A stretch of 64,000 nucleotides of DNA, from positions 248,001-312,000 of the forward strand of contig NZ_JADYWW010000001.1 of the NCBI RefSeq assembly GCF_015864575.1, written 5' to 3'. Source of the stretch: Salinibacterium sp. SWN248 (lineage in GTDB: Bacteria; Actinomycetota; Actinomycetes; Actinomycetales; Microbacteriaceae). Position 1 is the first letter of the stretch, and each line of letters starts with the position of its first letter. Below the pieces are notes generated by a model. That model did no database searches. It saw only the letters and a list, made by a program, of their open reading frames with translations, and was not told the DNA's origin. Positions 19,494-28,214 of the stretch are shown piece after piece. Made by a program: the position numbers and the translations under genes.

Positions 19494-19820
19494 TTAGGCC
19501 AAGAACTCTGCGAGGTCTGCTTCAATCGCAGGCTTCGGCTTTGCGCCGATAACGGTCTTCACGACCTCGCCGCCCTTGAAGACCTTCATCGCGGGGATGG
19601 AGGTGATCTGGTACTTCATAGCCATCTGGGGGTTGTCGTCAACGTTGAGCTTGACGATCTTGATCTTGTCGGAGTTCTCGCTGGCGATCTGGTCAAGGAT
19701 CGGGCCAACTGCGCGACAGGGGCCACACCATTCAGCCCAGAAGTCCACCATGATGGTGTCCTTTGAGTTGATGACGAGTTCTTCAAAGTTGGCGTCGGTT
19801 ACTTCTGTTGCTGCTGACAT
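19494..19820 (-). CDS. trxA: Thioredoxin
   Basis: Small redox protein that reduces cytoplasmic disulfides. 108 residues with the active site WCGPC (Cys32 and Cys35) and the cis-proline strand TSIPAMKVF near 74. AAAGGA lies about 7 bases before the ATG. It follows trxB by 27 bases, so the reductase and its substrate form one operon, the same order as in mycobacteria. Confidence 0.97.
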   Translation of the reverse strand: MSAATEVTDANFEELVINSKDTIMVDFWAEWCGPCRAVGPILDQIASENSDKIKIVKLNVDDNPQMAMKYQITSIPAMKVFKGGEVVKTVIGAKPKPAIEADLAEFLA

Positions 19821-19847
19821 GACTAATTCCTTTGTTCGATGGGACGT

Positions 19848-20834
19848 TTAGGCGGAGACAGCTACGGGAGCTGCTGGTTCCGCGGGCTGGATTGCGCTGG
19901 CGACAAGTTCGCGGGGCAGTGATGCGAGGTAGTGCTCGGCATCGAGAGCAGCGACGGTGCCGGAGCCGGCGGCCGTTACTGCTTGGCGGTAGGTCGGGTC
20001 GATGACATCGCCGGCTGCGAAAACTCCGGTGATGTTGGTGCGAGAGGAACGACCATCCACTGCAACGGTTCCGTCGGCGTTGATGTCGAGCTGGCCGTGT
20101 ACCAAGTGGGTGCGGGGGTCGGCGCCGATCGCGATGAACAACCCGCTGAGGTCAACGTGTGAGGTGGAACCATCCACGGTGTCCGTGAGATCGATGCCAT
20201 CAACGAGGGTGGAACCAGTAATGCCGGTTACAGCCTTGTTCCAGAGGAACTCAATCTTCGGGTCGCTGAAAGCACGCTCCTGCATCGCCTTCGAGGCACG
20301 CAGCTCGTCCTTGCGGTGAATCACGTAAACCTTTTCAGCAAACTTGGTGAGGAACGTCGCTTCTTCCATGGCCGAGTCTCCCCCACCAACGACAGCGATC
20401 GTCTTCTGGCGGAAGAAGAAACCGTCGCACGTAGCGCACCAAGAAACTCCATAGCCGCTGAGGCGTTCTTCGTCGGGAAGGCCGAGCTTGCGGTAGGCAG
20501 AACCAGTCGCAAAGACAACCGCGAGAGCTTCGTGCACTTCTCCGTTGCCGAGCGTGACCTTCTTGACCTGGCCCTCAAGTTGAAGGTCAGTGACGTCGTC
20601 GAGAACAATCTCGGCGCCGAAGCGTTCAGCTTGCTTCTGCATTTCCATCATGAGCTCGGGGCCCTGGATGCCGTTGGCAAAGCCGGGGTAGTTCTCGATC
20701 TCGGTGGTCTTCATGAGCTCGCCACCGGCCTCAACAGAGCTCGCAATGACGAGTGGCGCAAGGTTTGCGCGCGCCGCGTAAATCGCAGCGGTGTACCCAG
20801 CTGGGCCGGATCCGATGATGATGAGTTGGCGCAC
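19848..20834 (-). CDS. trxB: Thioredoxin reductase
   Basis: FAD enzyme that passes electrons from NADPH to thioredoxin. 328 residues when started at GTG 20834 (VRQLIIIGSGPAGY), which has an AAGGAG nine bases upstream; the longer open frame adds 30 implausible residues. The FAD motif GSGPAGYTAAIYAARA, the redox centre SWCATCDGFF near residue 135, the NADPH motif VVGGGDSAMEEA, and the FAD-binding GVFAAGDV near 280 are all present. Upstream of trxA and downstream of murJ. Confidence 0.97.
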   Translation of the reverse strand: MRQLIIIGSGPAGYTAAIYAARANLAPLVIASSVEAGGELMKTTEIENYPGFANGIQGPELMMEMQKQAERFGAEIVLDDVTDLQLEGQVKKVTLGNGEVHEALAVVFATGSAYRKLGLPDEERLSGYGVSWCATCDGFFFRQKTIAVVGGGDSAMEEATFLTKFAEKVYVIHRKDELRASKAMQERAFSDPKIEFLWNKAVTGITGSTLVDGIDLTDTVDGSTSHVDLSGLFIAIGADPRTHLVHGQLDINADGTVAVDGRSSRTNITGVFAAGDVIDPTYRQAVTAAGSGTVAALDAEHYLASLPRELVASAIQPAEPAAPVAVSA

Positions 20835-20992
20835 TTTTCGTGTCTCCTTGGGATTGTGATTACCCGGTTCAACACATCCTAGCCACGGAGTATTCCGAGT
20901 GGCTGGGGCGTGCGGGGCTAACACCCAAGAGTTCGGAGTGCCGTCACTTTAAGTTCGATTCGTGGCGAGAAAAGTGTGCAGGAGCGGAATGA

Positions 20993-22681
20993 TTAGCGAC
21001 GGCGTAGGCGGGCCATGATCGGGCCCACGAACGCGAGATACTCATCATTCTTGGTGAGAGCCAGAACGGTTGCGTACACCAGGAGCATGGCTGTGCCTGC
21101 CATCGCGATCGAAGCAAAACCACCAACGAAGCCCGAGACGACGAACGAGCCTTCACCGAATCCGCCCAGCAGCATCAGGATGCCGTAGCCGACGCCAGCG
21201 GCCGGAATCATGGCTGCAGCAAACCACAGGATGCGGCGCATCAGCGGAAGCAGCGCGAATCCCGGTACGCGTTTGCGGATCACGAAGAGTGCCACCGTGG
21301 TCTGGATCGTGCCGGAGATCGTAATCGCGGTCGCGAGACCCATCGCGATGCGATCTACGGGGAACGTGGAAACGAAGAGAGCGGCAGAGATGTAGAGAAC
21401 TACTTGGAAACTCTGCAAGAAGAACGGGGTGCGGGTGTCTTCGAACGAATAGAACACCCGCTGCAACACGTACATCATGCTGAACGGCACGAGCCCGACC
21501 AGATAGATCATGAGTACACCCGACAGCGCGACGACTTGCTCGTGATCGTTGCCGAAGAGGGCACTGAAGGGAAAAGCGATGACGATGAGTCCTATTGCCG
21601 CGAATACCAGCAACATCAGGATGGAGCGCAGCGCGCCCGAGACATCGGTGCGCATTGAGACGAGGTCTTTGTCTCTCGCGTGACCACTCATCCGTGTGAA
21701 GTAGGCCATTCCGATTGAGACGGCGATTACCGAGTGCGGGAGCATGAAGATGAGCCAGGCGGTCCCCATGGCGAAGACGGAGGCGCTGCCGGAGGCGCGA
21801 GAGGCAACGTTCGTTTCTACGACCGCGCCGATCTGGGTGACCAAGATCATGCCGAAGGTCCACGCGGCGGCCTTACCTGCCGTTCCCAGGCCAACCCCGC
21901 GCCACTGGAACTCGGGACGATAACGCAACCCCGCGCGGTGCCAGAAATAGCCGAGCAGGGTCGCTTGCACGGCAATACCGAGTGTCGCGCTTCCAGCGAG
22001 CACGGCAATCATGTCCGGAGTCCACGCTGTGGAGGAAAGGCCGTCGGCTGTGCCAAACAAGAACTGGAAGATGAGGAGGCCCGAGACCATCACCACGTTG
22101 TTGGCGACAGGAGCCCACGTGAACGGCCCGAACTTGCCGCGAGCGTTCAACACCTCACCGAGGAGTGAATACAGCGCGTAGAAGAGAATCTGCGGCAGAC
22201 ACCAATAGGCGAATGCGGTAGCGAGGGCGACCTCGTCGGCCCCGAACTTCGCGGTCGTCTGCGTGTAGAGGTCGACCAAGAGAGGAGCGCTGAACGTTGC
22301 CGCAACCGTCACGGCGACAAAGATCACGATTCCGAGAGTCACGAGGCGGTTGATGAACTTTTGGCCGCCGTCTTTATGCACGGCAGCGCGAACGATCTGA
22401 GGCACGATGACTGCGCTGAGCATTCCACCGGCCACAATCGCGTAAACACTCTTGGGCAACTGATTGGCGATGGCATACGCGTCTGCACCGGAGCCGATGA
22501 CGCCGAGGGTTTGAGCGAGCAGAATTGCGCTCAGAAAGCCCAGGATGCGTGACACGAAGGTTCCGGACGCCAGAAGCGCACTCGCCCGACCGATGCTCGC
22601 TGCTTTGGGGGTGGGGAGCCCCAGCGAGGCGCTGGGAATGCCGGGCTCAGGCTCGGCTTCGGGACCGGGCTGGTTAGTCAT
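20993..22681 (-). CDS. murJ: Lipid II flippase MurJ (MviN)
   Basis: Polytopic membrane protein of the MOP superfamily that flips lipid II for peptidoglycan synthesis. 562 residues starting MTNQPGPEAEPEPG at 22681, where the start overlaps the end of the DUF6049 gene by 8 bases; the longer frame is antisense to real coding sequence. After an acidic, Pro-rich N-terminal tail of about 28 residues come about 14 hydrophobic segments. SRILGFLSAILLAQTLG and the long hydrophobic series are typical. It lacks the C-terminal pseudokinase domain of mycobacterial MviN. Position with trxB-trxA matches the mycobacterial arrangement except that no sigma factor gene intervenes. Confidence 0.93.
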   Translation of the reverse strand: MTNQPGPEAEPEPGIPSASLGLPTPKAASIGRASALLASGTFVSRILGFLSAILLAQTLGVIGSGADAYAIANQLPKSVYAIVAGGMLSAVIVPQIVRAAVHKDGGQKFINRLVTLGIVIFVAVTVAATFSAPLLVDLYTQTTAKFGADEVALATAFAYWCLPQILFYALYSLLGEVLNARGKFGPFTWAPVANNVVMVSGLLIFQFLFGTADGLSSTAWTPDMIAVLAGSATLGIAVQATLLGYFWHRAGLRYRPEFQWRGVGLGTAGKAAAWTFGMILVTQIGAVVETNVASRASGSASVFAMGTAWLIFMLPHSVIAVSIGMAYFTRMSGHARDKDLVSMRTDVSGALRSILMLLVFAAIGLIVIAFPFSALFGNDHEQVVALSGVLMIYLVGLVPFSMMYVLQRVFYSFEDTRTPFFLQSFQVVLYISAALFVSTFPVDRIAMGLATAITISGTIQTTVALFVIRKRVPGFALLPLMRRILWFAAAMIPAAGVGYGILMLLGGFGEGSFVVSGFVGGFASIAMAGTAMLLVYATVLALTKNDEYLAFVGPIMARLRRR

Positions 22682-24344
22682 TGACAGGCTTTCTGCGACG
22701 AACGATGCTGCGGACAAAGCCGACGGTAAAGATGACGACGACGACAGCGCCGAAGGCCAGCACGAGCGGGGTCTCCCAGCCAGCCTGCACGTTGATCTCG
22801 CTGACTGTTGTGGAGCCAACGCTGAGGCCGGTGCTGCTGGTGAGACTGATCTCGACATCCACAACACCGTTCGACAGCGACTGCACAGGAACCTCGCCCT
22901 TGGCTTGCGAGTTCGCTTCAATCGTCAGTTCTACGCGGCCGTCCCCCACGGCCAAGAGGCCGGTGCGCGGATCAACCGTGATGTAGACGGTGACGGCCTG
23001 GTCGAGATTGTTGCTCACGGAGACGGGGAGGAAGCCGTTGTCGGCCACGAGGAGGAAATTGCTGGCTTCCACGACGGTCACCGAGGTGCGTAGGTCGCGG
23101 GAATCAACGAGGAAGCGGTTGACCTCGGTGAGCCAGTCAGCGGGATCCTCGGTTTCCACAGTGCCAAGTACATCGAGCAACTCGAGCCGGCGTTCGGCAA
23201 CAAGGGCTTCAGGGTCAGCGGCGATGGAGAAGAAGGTTCGTTCCGCTCGTGCGGCCGTGAACACGCGAGAAACGTCAGTAATGCGCGATTCGGACTGAGG
23301 CATGTCGTTGATCGTTGCCGTGACCGCTGGTGTCGACGCGAGTTCGGTGAGCGTGACCATCGTGATTGACGGGCTTGCCGTCATGGTGGCGAGAGCAGCG
23401 TCTAACCTCGCCGAGCTCAGCTCTAGTGAGTGGTCGATAGCGATGAGAACGGATGCGGTGCCCGCCGTTTGTGCTGCTCCGGCGTTGAGCACCGCTTCGC
23501 TGAGGGCGGTATCGGCCGCGGTGACGTCGCGGTCGACGGTAGAGCCGAGGGCATCATCCATTGCTGCTGAGGCGGTTGCGTCGGCGACGAGAGCAGTAAC
23601 ACCATCGATGGTGGTTACTGAGCCAGCGCCGGCCGGTCGAGACACATTCGTCGACGAGAGCACGATGGTGCTGTAGCCACGTTCAGTAAAGGCGGCGAGG
23701 TCGCTGGCAACAACGGTGTCAGTGCGGGGCCGAAGAAAACCATCGATCGCGTAGTCCCAGGAGAGCAGATCTTCTGTTGTCGGGTACGCCGGCACTGCGT
23801 TGGGGTCGTCTTCCATCGGATCAGATGTCTGCGTTGGCGCAGGCGTCGAATCTTCAGCGGCGCCAAAATTGGCCGCATTCAGTGCGAAATCGAAAGAGAT
23901 CGGCTCCAGAGTGGCGCCCACCTCCGACTGAGTCGCCAGCGTGACATCCGCGTTGGCATAGGGCAAAGGAACGAGCTCATTGCTGATGAGCGAAAGCCGC
24001 TCAAGCCATTCCCGCGCAGAGTCGGGGGCGCTCGTGCCCAGCACGCGAATGGAGGTCACAATCATGGGGTCAATGGCTATCGCGACAGGCTTGCCTGCCA
24101 TGGCATCCAGTTGGCGCGTGAGCAGACCGAGAGGTTCGGTGTAGTCGGCGAGAGTGTCGGCATCAAGAAGGCCGCCGTTGGTGCTGGGAACCGTCAGTGG
24201 TGCGATCACGGCGACATTGGTCGCAACGGATGCCGTCGTCAGCGCCGGAGCATCGGTGACAGTGGGCGCGGCGCTGGCTCCGCTCGCGGCAAGAGTAAGC
24301 CCGAGACCGAGCGCCAGGGCGGCACTAAAGACTCTTATAGGCAA
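22674..24344 (-). CDS. DUF6049 secreted membrane-anchored protein, MurJ partner candidate
   Basis: About 556 residues if started at TTG 24344 (LPIRVFSAALALGLG), the only nearby in-frame start placing a signal peptide at the N-terminus (cleavage after ASGASA). A large extracellular part follows, with a Pro/Thr-rich stretch (STPAPTQTSDP) and regularly hydrophobic beta-like segments, then one transmembrane helix (LVLAFGAVVVVIFTVGFV) and a basic cytoplasmic tail RRRKPVND. This is the genomic equivalent of mycobacterial Rv3909, found between pcnA and murJ in actinobacteria. Function is unknown; overlap with murJ argues for a role in envelope assembly. The start is uncertain by some codons. Confidence 0.75.
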   Translation of the reverse strand: MPIRVFSAALALGLGLTLAASGASAAPTVTDAPALTTASVATNVAVIAPLTVPSTNGGLLDADTLADYTEPLGLLTRQLDAMAGKPVAIAIDPMIVTSIRVLGTSAPDSAREWLERLSLISNELVPLPYANADVTLATQSEVGATLEPISFDFALNAANFGAAEDSTPAPTQTSDPMEDDPNAVPAYPTTEDLLSWDYAIDGFLRPRTDTVVASDLAAFTERGYSTIVLSSTNVSRPAGAGSVTTIDGVTALVADATASAAMDDALGSTVDRDVTAADTALSEAVLNAGAAQTAGTASVLIAIDHSLELSSARLDAALATMTASPSITMVTLTELASTPAVTATINDMPQSESRITDVSRVFTAARAERTFFSIAADPEALVAERRLELLDVLGTVETEDPADWLTEVNRFLVDSRDLRTSVTVVEASNFLLVADNGFLPVSVSNNLDQAVTVYITVDPRTGLLAVGDGRVELTIEANSQAKGEVPVQSLSNGVVDVEISLTSSTGLSVGSTTVSEINVQAGWETPLVLAFGAVVVVIFTVGFVRSIVRRRKPVND

Positions 24345-24468
24345 GGGACTACCCCGTACTCTCGCGTGGCCAGCATGGTGTGAGTTTATTCGTCCTTGTC
24401 TGAATGGTGGGTGCTTTGCGCGGTTGGGGACAAATTGCACTCGGCGCTCGTGCGAAACTAGTCGCATC

Positions 24469-25896
24469 ATGGAGAGTGTTGCCCACGCGATCGAGAGTCT
24501 CGGACAGCTTGCCGACTCTAAACCCGTAGCCACCTTATCGGCGCGCTTCGCTGCCGAAGGATTCGAACTCGCCCTTGTGGGTGGTCCGGTGCGGGATGCG
24601 TTCTTGGGCCGCAAGGTCACGGACCTCGATTTTGCGACCAATGCCACCCCTGACGACATCATGCGCATGGTGAAGCCGATCTCCGAGGCCCAGTGGGATA
24701 TCGGTCGGGACTTTGGCACGATCGCTGCCCGCATCGACGGTGAGACGGTTGAAATCACGACGTACCGTGCCGATAGTTATGACGGTGCAACTCGCAAGCC
24801 CGTTGTCGCGTTCGGTGATTCGCTCGAGAAAGATCTGGAGCGTCGCGACTTCAGCGTTAACGCGATGGCCCTTCGGCTGCCTGAGCGTGTGCTCGTTGAC
24901 CCGTGGGGTGGTGTCGAACATCTGCTCAGCAAGACGCTGACCACTCCTGGCTCCCCCGAGGTTTCATTTGGTGATGACCCGCTGCGGATGATGCGTGCCG
25001 CCCGCTTTACGTCCCAGCTAGGTTTCACGGTCTCCCCCGCGACCGTCGAGGCGATGAAGCAGCTCGCTCCGCGCCTCGACATCGTGAGCGTTGAGCGGGT
25101 GAGCGATGAGCTGACAAAACTGTTGAAGACGGATGACCCGGTGCCGGGCATCCGCCTCATGGTCGAAACCGGTCTCGCCGACCAGGTGCTGCCTGAGGTC
25201 CCTGCCTTGAAGCTTGAAGTGGATGAGCATGCTCACCACAAGGACGTCTACGAACACTCCCTCACCGTGTTGCGTCAGGCGATCGATCTCGAGAAGAGTC
25301 GCCCCGGCATTGAAGGCCCCGACCTGATCCTGCGTCTTGCCGCGTTGCTGCACGACATTGGCAAGCCATCGACCCGCAAGATCGAGCGCGGTGGCGTTGT
25401 GACTTTCCACCACCACGATGTTGTGGGTGCGAAGCTCGCGACGAAGCGTTTGCGCGCACTGCGCTTTGACAAGGAGACCATCACCTCGGTGTCGCGCCTT
25501 ATTGAATTGCATCTGCGGTTCTTTGGCTACACCGAGGGCTCCTGGACCGATTCGGCCGTGCGCCGTTACGTTCGGGATGCCGGTGACCAACTTGAGCGTC
25601 TCCACATCATTACGCGGGCGGATGTCACCACCCGCAATGTGCGCAAGGCCGACCGACTGTCATTTGCCTACGACGATCTCGAAGACCGCATTGCGGCTAT
25701 CGCTGAGGCGGAGGGAGTCGCTGCAGTTCGTCCCGATCTCGATGGAGAGCAGATCATGGCGATCCTGGGCCTCAAGCCCAGTCGTGAGGTGGGCGAGGCC
25801 TACAAGTTCTTGCTCGACCTGCGTCTGGATGAAGGGCCGCTCGGCGACGAGGAAGCAGAAGAGCGTTTGCGGGCGTGGTGGGCTGCGCGCCAGTAG
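24469..25896 (+). CDS. CCA tRNA nucleotidyltransferase / PcnA-like, with HD domain
   Basis: Template-independent nucleotidyltransferase that adds or repairs the tRNA CCA end (or adds poly(A)). 475 residues from ATG 24469; the longer frame crosses the divergent promoter. The head domain has LVGGPVRDAFLG (38-39 glycines) and the catalytic DLDF (Asp52, Asp54), followed by the RRDFSVNAMA motif. A C-terminal HD domain carries LLHDIGKPSTR and FHHHDVVGA, suggesting an added phosphohydrolase. Divergent from DUF6049, as pcnA is in mycobacteria. A MutT-type gene that often intervenes is absent. Confidence 0.92.
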   Translation: MESVAHAIESLGQLADSKPVATLSARFAAEGFELALVGGPVRDAFLGRKVTDLDFATNATPDDIMRMVKPISEAQWDIGRDFGTIAARIDGETVEITTYRADSYDGATRKPVVAFGDSLEKDLERRDFSVNAMALRLPERVLVDPWGGVEHLLSKTLTTPGSPEVSFGDDPLRMMRAARFTSQLGFTVSPATVEAMKQLAPRLDIVSVERVSDELTKLLKTDDPVPGIRLMVETGLADQVLPEVPALKLEVDEHAHHKDVYEHSLTVLRQAIDLEKSRPGIEGPDLILRLAALLHDIGKPSTRKIERGGVVTFHHHDVVGAKLATKRLRALRFDKETITSVSRLIELHLRFFGYTEGSWTDSAVRRYVRDAGDQLERLHIITRADVTTRNVRKADRLSFAYDDLEDRIAAIAEAEGVAAVRPDLDGEQIMAILGLKPSREVGEAYKFLLDLRLDEGPLGDEEAEERLRAWWAARQ

Positions 25897-25930
25897 ACGC
25901 CCGCTAGCGAAAGCGGCTTTTCTTCTCGCC

Positions 25931-25960
25931 TTGAGTATTGGGGCGCCAAGCAACTACACT
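25931..25960 (+). promoter_or_regulatory. Likely promoter of the rpsF operon
   Basis: TTGAGT (25931-25936) and TACACT (25955-25960) with an 18-base spacer, just downstream of the nucleotidyltransferase gene and about 100 bases before rpsF. Good match to a housekeeping promoter; start site not known. Confidence 0.55.
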
Positions 25961-25974
25961 GGGCAGGTTGTCTG

Positions 25975-26051
25975 ACTGCCCTTAGGCAGTTCGATGAACG
26001 TCAACACCCTCCTGTTACAGACCGTCTGTAACCGTTTAAGTCCGAAGGAGG
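25975..26051 (+). ncRNA. Structured 5' leader of rpsF, candidate S6:S18 autoregulatory RNA
   Basis: Two hairpins: ACTGCC-CTTA-GGCAGT (25975-25990) and an 8-base stem GTTACAGA-CCG-TCTGTAAC (26014-26032). A CACCCTCCT at 26005-26013 is nearly complementary to the Shine-Dalgarno AAGGAGGTG (26045-26053), so it could mask it. Ribosomal S6:S18 leaders are known in front of rpsF in many bacteria and contain a CCG bulge; the assignment rests on position and the CCG loop, not on a model search. Confidence 0.5.
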
Positions 26052-26058
26052 TGGGTTT

Positions 26059-26532
26059 GTGACGCATCAGTACGAACTCATGGTCATCCTCGATCCAGAG
26101 ATCGACGAACGCACCGTGGCTCCCAGTCTCGACAAGTTCCTCAATGTCATCCGCAATGACGGTGGCACCATCGATAACATCGATATTTGGGGTCGCCGTC
26201 GTTTGGCCTACGAGATCAACAAGAAGACCGAAGGCATCTACGCCGTCGTCAACTTCACCGCAGAGAGCAAGTCAACAGACGAGCTCGACCGCCAACTCTC
26301 ACTCAGCGAAGCTGTCATGCGCACCAAGGTGCTGCGTGCAGAAGCTGGGTTCGCTCAGGTAGCTGCTGCCAAGAAGGTTGCTGAAGAGAAGGCCGCCCGC
26401 AAGGCTGCTGCTCCAGCAAAGACTCCTGCAGCCGCAACCAAGGCTCCTGCTGACGAAGCTAAGGCTGCTCCGGCACCTGCCGCTCCTGCTGCTCCTGCTG
26501 ACGAAGCCAAGGCTGAAGCGGAAGCTAAGTAA
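26059..26532 (+). CDS. rpsF: 30S ribosomal protein S6 with long Ala/Pro/Lys tail
   Basis: Binds 16S rRNA with S18. The S6 fold covers about residues 1-95 ([38 protein letters not shown]). It is 157 residues long because of a low-complexity tail of about 55 residues built from Ala, Pro, Lys and Glu with repeated PADEAK. Such tails occur in other actinobacteria. Start GTG 26059 with an excellent GAAGGAGG. First gene of rpsF-ssb-rpsR-rplI. Confidence 0.97.
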   Translation: MTHQYELMVILDPEIDERTVAPSLDKFLNVIRNDGGTIDNIDIWGRRRLAYEINKKTEGIYAVVNFTAESKSTDELDRQLSLSEAVMRTKVLRAEAGFAQVAAAKKVAEEKAARKAAAPAKTPAAATKAPADEAKAAPAPAAPAAPADEAKAEAEAK

Positions 26533-26534
26533 CC

Positions 26535-27047
26535 GTGGCCGGCGAAACAGTCATTACGGTCGTGGGGAACCTCACGGCAGACCCCGAACTGCGTTACACG
26601 CAGGGCGGACTTGCCGTAGCTAACTTCACCATTGCCTCTACGCCGCGCACCTTCGATCGAGCATCCAACGAGTGGAAAGACGGAGAAGCACTTTTCCTCC
26701 GCGCTTCCTGCTGGCGTGAATTCGCCGAGCATGTTGCCAGCTCACTGACCAAGGGAACCCGCGTAGTTGCGCAGGGTCGTCTTCGTCAACGTTCCTACGA
26801 AACCAAAGAGGGCGAAAAGCGCACGAGCATGGAACTGGAGATCGACGAAATCGGTCCCAGCCTCCGTTATGCAACGACGCAGATCACCCGCGCCCCCCGT
26901 GACAGCTCGGCCCCTCGTGGAGTCCAGCAGAACAACGGCGGCGGCGGCCAGGCAAAGGAAGAGCCGTGGGCAGCTAGCGCTCCCGCAGCCTCATCCGGCG
27001 ATGTATGGAACACCCCTGGTAACTACTCCGACGAGACGCCTTTCTAG
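26535..27047 (+). CDS. ssb: Single-stranded DNA-binding protein
   Basis: Coats single-stranded DNA in replication and repair. 170 residues; the OB fold spans residues 1-110 ([25 protein letters not shown] region), followed by a Gly/Ala-rich linker and the protein-docking tail ending SDETPF. The GTG start lies 2 bases after the rpsF stop. Placement between rpsF and rpsR is standard. Confidence 0.97.
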   Translation: MAGETVITVVGNLTADPELRYTQGGLAVANFTIASTPRTFDRASNEWKDGEALFLRASCWREFAEHVASSLTKGTRVVAQGRLRQRSYETKEGEKRTSMELEIDEIGPSLRYATTQITRAPRDSSAPRGVQQNNGGGGQAKEEPWAASAPAASSGDVWNTPGNYSDETPF

Positions 27048-27089
27048 GCACTCGACGATCAGTCTTATTTACAGAAAGAAGTAACACTC

Positions 27090-27353
27090 ATGGCAGGAAA
27101 GAGCAGCGGCGACCGCCGCAAGCCCATCCGCAAAGGCAAGGACGGCAAGAACGCCGCACCAGCCAAGTCGATCCGCGTAGGCGTTATCGACTACAAGGAT
27201 GTCGCTACGCTTCGCAAGTTCATCTCCGAGCGTGGAAAGATCCGCGCTCGTCGTATCACCGGTGTTTCCGTTCAGGAGCAGCGTCTCATCGCCACGGCCG
27301 TCAAGAACGCCCGTGAGATGGCACTGCTGCCTTACGCCGGCGCGGGCCGTTAA
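27090..27353 (+). CDS. rpsR: 30S ribosomal protein S18
   Basis: 87 residues, binding S6 in the small-subunit platform. The family core [19 protein letters not shown] and [11 protein letters not shown] is intact; the N-terminus is a basic extension ([14 protein letters not shown]). No cysteine zinc motif is present. GAAAGAAG lies about nine bases before the ATG. Confidence 0.97.
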   Translation: MAGKSSGDRRKPIRKGKDGKNAAPAKSIRVGVIDYKDVATLRKFISERGKIRARRITGVSVQEQRLIATAVKNAREMALLPYAGAGR

Positions 27354-27365
27354 GGAGCCACCGAC

Positions 27366-27818
27366 ATGTCAAAGCTCATCCTCACTCACGAAGTGACTGG
27401 TCTCGGCGCGCCTGGCGACGTTGTAGACGTAAAAAACGGCTTCGCTCGTAACTACCTCATCCCCCAGGGCTTTGCCGTGGCGTGGACTCGCGGTGGCGAA
27501 AAGCAGGTCGAGTCCATCAAGGCAGCACGCGCATCGCGCGAGCACGCCACTCTCGAAGAAGCTCAGGACCTGAAGGCTCGCCTTCAGGCAACCAAGGTGA
27601 AGCTCAGCGTTACCGCTGGTCGCGAAGGCCGTCTGTTCGGTTCAGTCAAGCCCGCTCACGTGGCTGACGCTGTTGCCGCTGCAGGACTTGGCGACATCGA
27701 CAAGCGCAAGATCGAGATCTCGTCGGCAATCAAAACTGTTGGTGACCACGAAGCTACGATCCGTCTGCGTGACGACATCGTTGCGACGATCACTCTTCAG
27801 GTGGTTGCTAGCAAGTAA
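27366..27818 (+). CDS. rplI: 50S ribosomal protein L9
   Basis: 150 residues, binding 23S rRNA near the L1 stalk. The N-terminal motif [20 protein letters not shown] is diagnostic, followed by a long helix and the C-terminal domain ([16 protein letters not shown]). AAGGAG lies before the ATG. Last gene of the operon, followed by a terminator. Confidence 0.97.
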   Translation: MSKLILTHEVTGLGAPGDVVDVKNGFARNYLIPQGFAVAWTRGGEKQVESIKAARASREHATLEEAQDLKARLQATKVKLSVTAGREGRLFGSVKPAHVADAVAAAGLGDIDKRKIEISSAIKTVGDHEATIRLRDDIVATITLQVVASK

Positions 27819-27828
27819 CTGCTTTACA

Positions 27829-27869
27829 ACAAGGACGGCGGGCCAATCGGCTCGTCGTCCTTGTGTTTT
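27829..27869 (+). terminator. Terminator after rplI
   Basis: Arms ACAAGGACG (27829-27837) and CGTCCTTGT (27856-27864) with an inner GC-rich stem, followed by GTTTTA. Placed 10 bases after the rplI stop; a plausible intrinsic terminator for the ribosomal operon. Confidence 0.75.
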
Positions 27870-28214
27870 AAGGGCCGTTGTCAAGCCTTTTGTGCACAGG
27901 ATTACGAAAAATACGGAACCCTCAATCTCGACTTTAGGCATGTTTTTACACATTGTGTGTGAAAACTAAAAGTGCAGGTCAGAACACTCTAATTCGCTTT
28001 ATCCCCCGTTGTTTCCACAGTTGTTTCCACAGGTTGTTCACACGGCGCCCGGCGTTTCGTCCGAGTTGTGCACAGGTTTATACACATCCCCAGTTGTGGG
28101 TAGTTGATTCTGCTTCGTAGGGTAAAGCAGCCTTGGAGCGGGTCCCAGTGTGGAGCCTGCCCGAGTGTCAGGGGTTACTCGTATAAATGGAGTTACCCCA
28201 CTAGGAGGAAAACC
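27870..28214. promoter_or_regulatory. rplI-dnaB intergenic region with DnaA-box cluster
   Basis: No gene in this stretch. Sites fitting TTRTNCACA: TTGTGCACA (27890-27898), TTGTTCACA (28034-28042), TTGTGCACA (28066-28074) and TTATACACA (28078-28086). A perfect 12-base direct repeat TTGTTTCCACAG lies at 28009-28020 and 28021-28032. The region is locally AT-rich before 28000. An AGGAGG (28203-28208) serves dnaB. It looks like a DnaA-responsive promoter of dnaB or a DnaA titration site. Confidence 0.65.

Noticed and set aside
22682-22921. N-terminal 80-codon extension of murJ
   Set aside because: It overlaps the DUF6049 coding sequence and reads as low-complexity Ser/Arg; the MTNQPG start fits MurJ.
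24154-24468. N-terminal 105-codon extension of the tRNA nucleotidyltransferase
   Set aside because: It would run antisense through the DUF6049 signal peptide and the divergent promoter; the family begins near MESVAHA.
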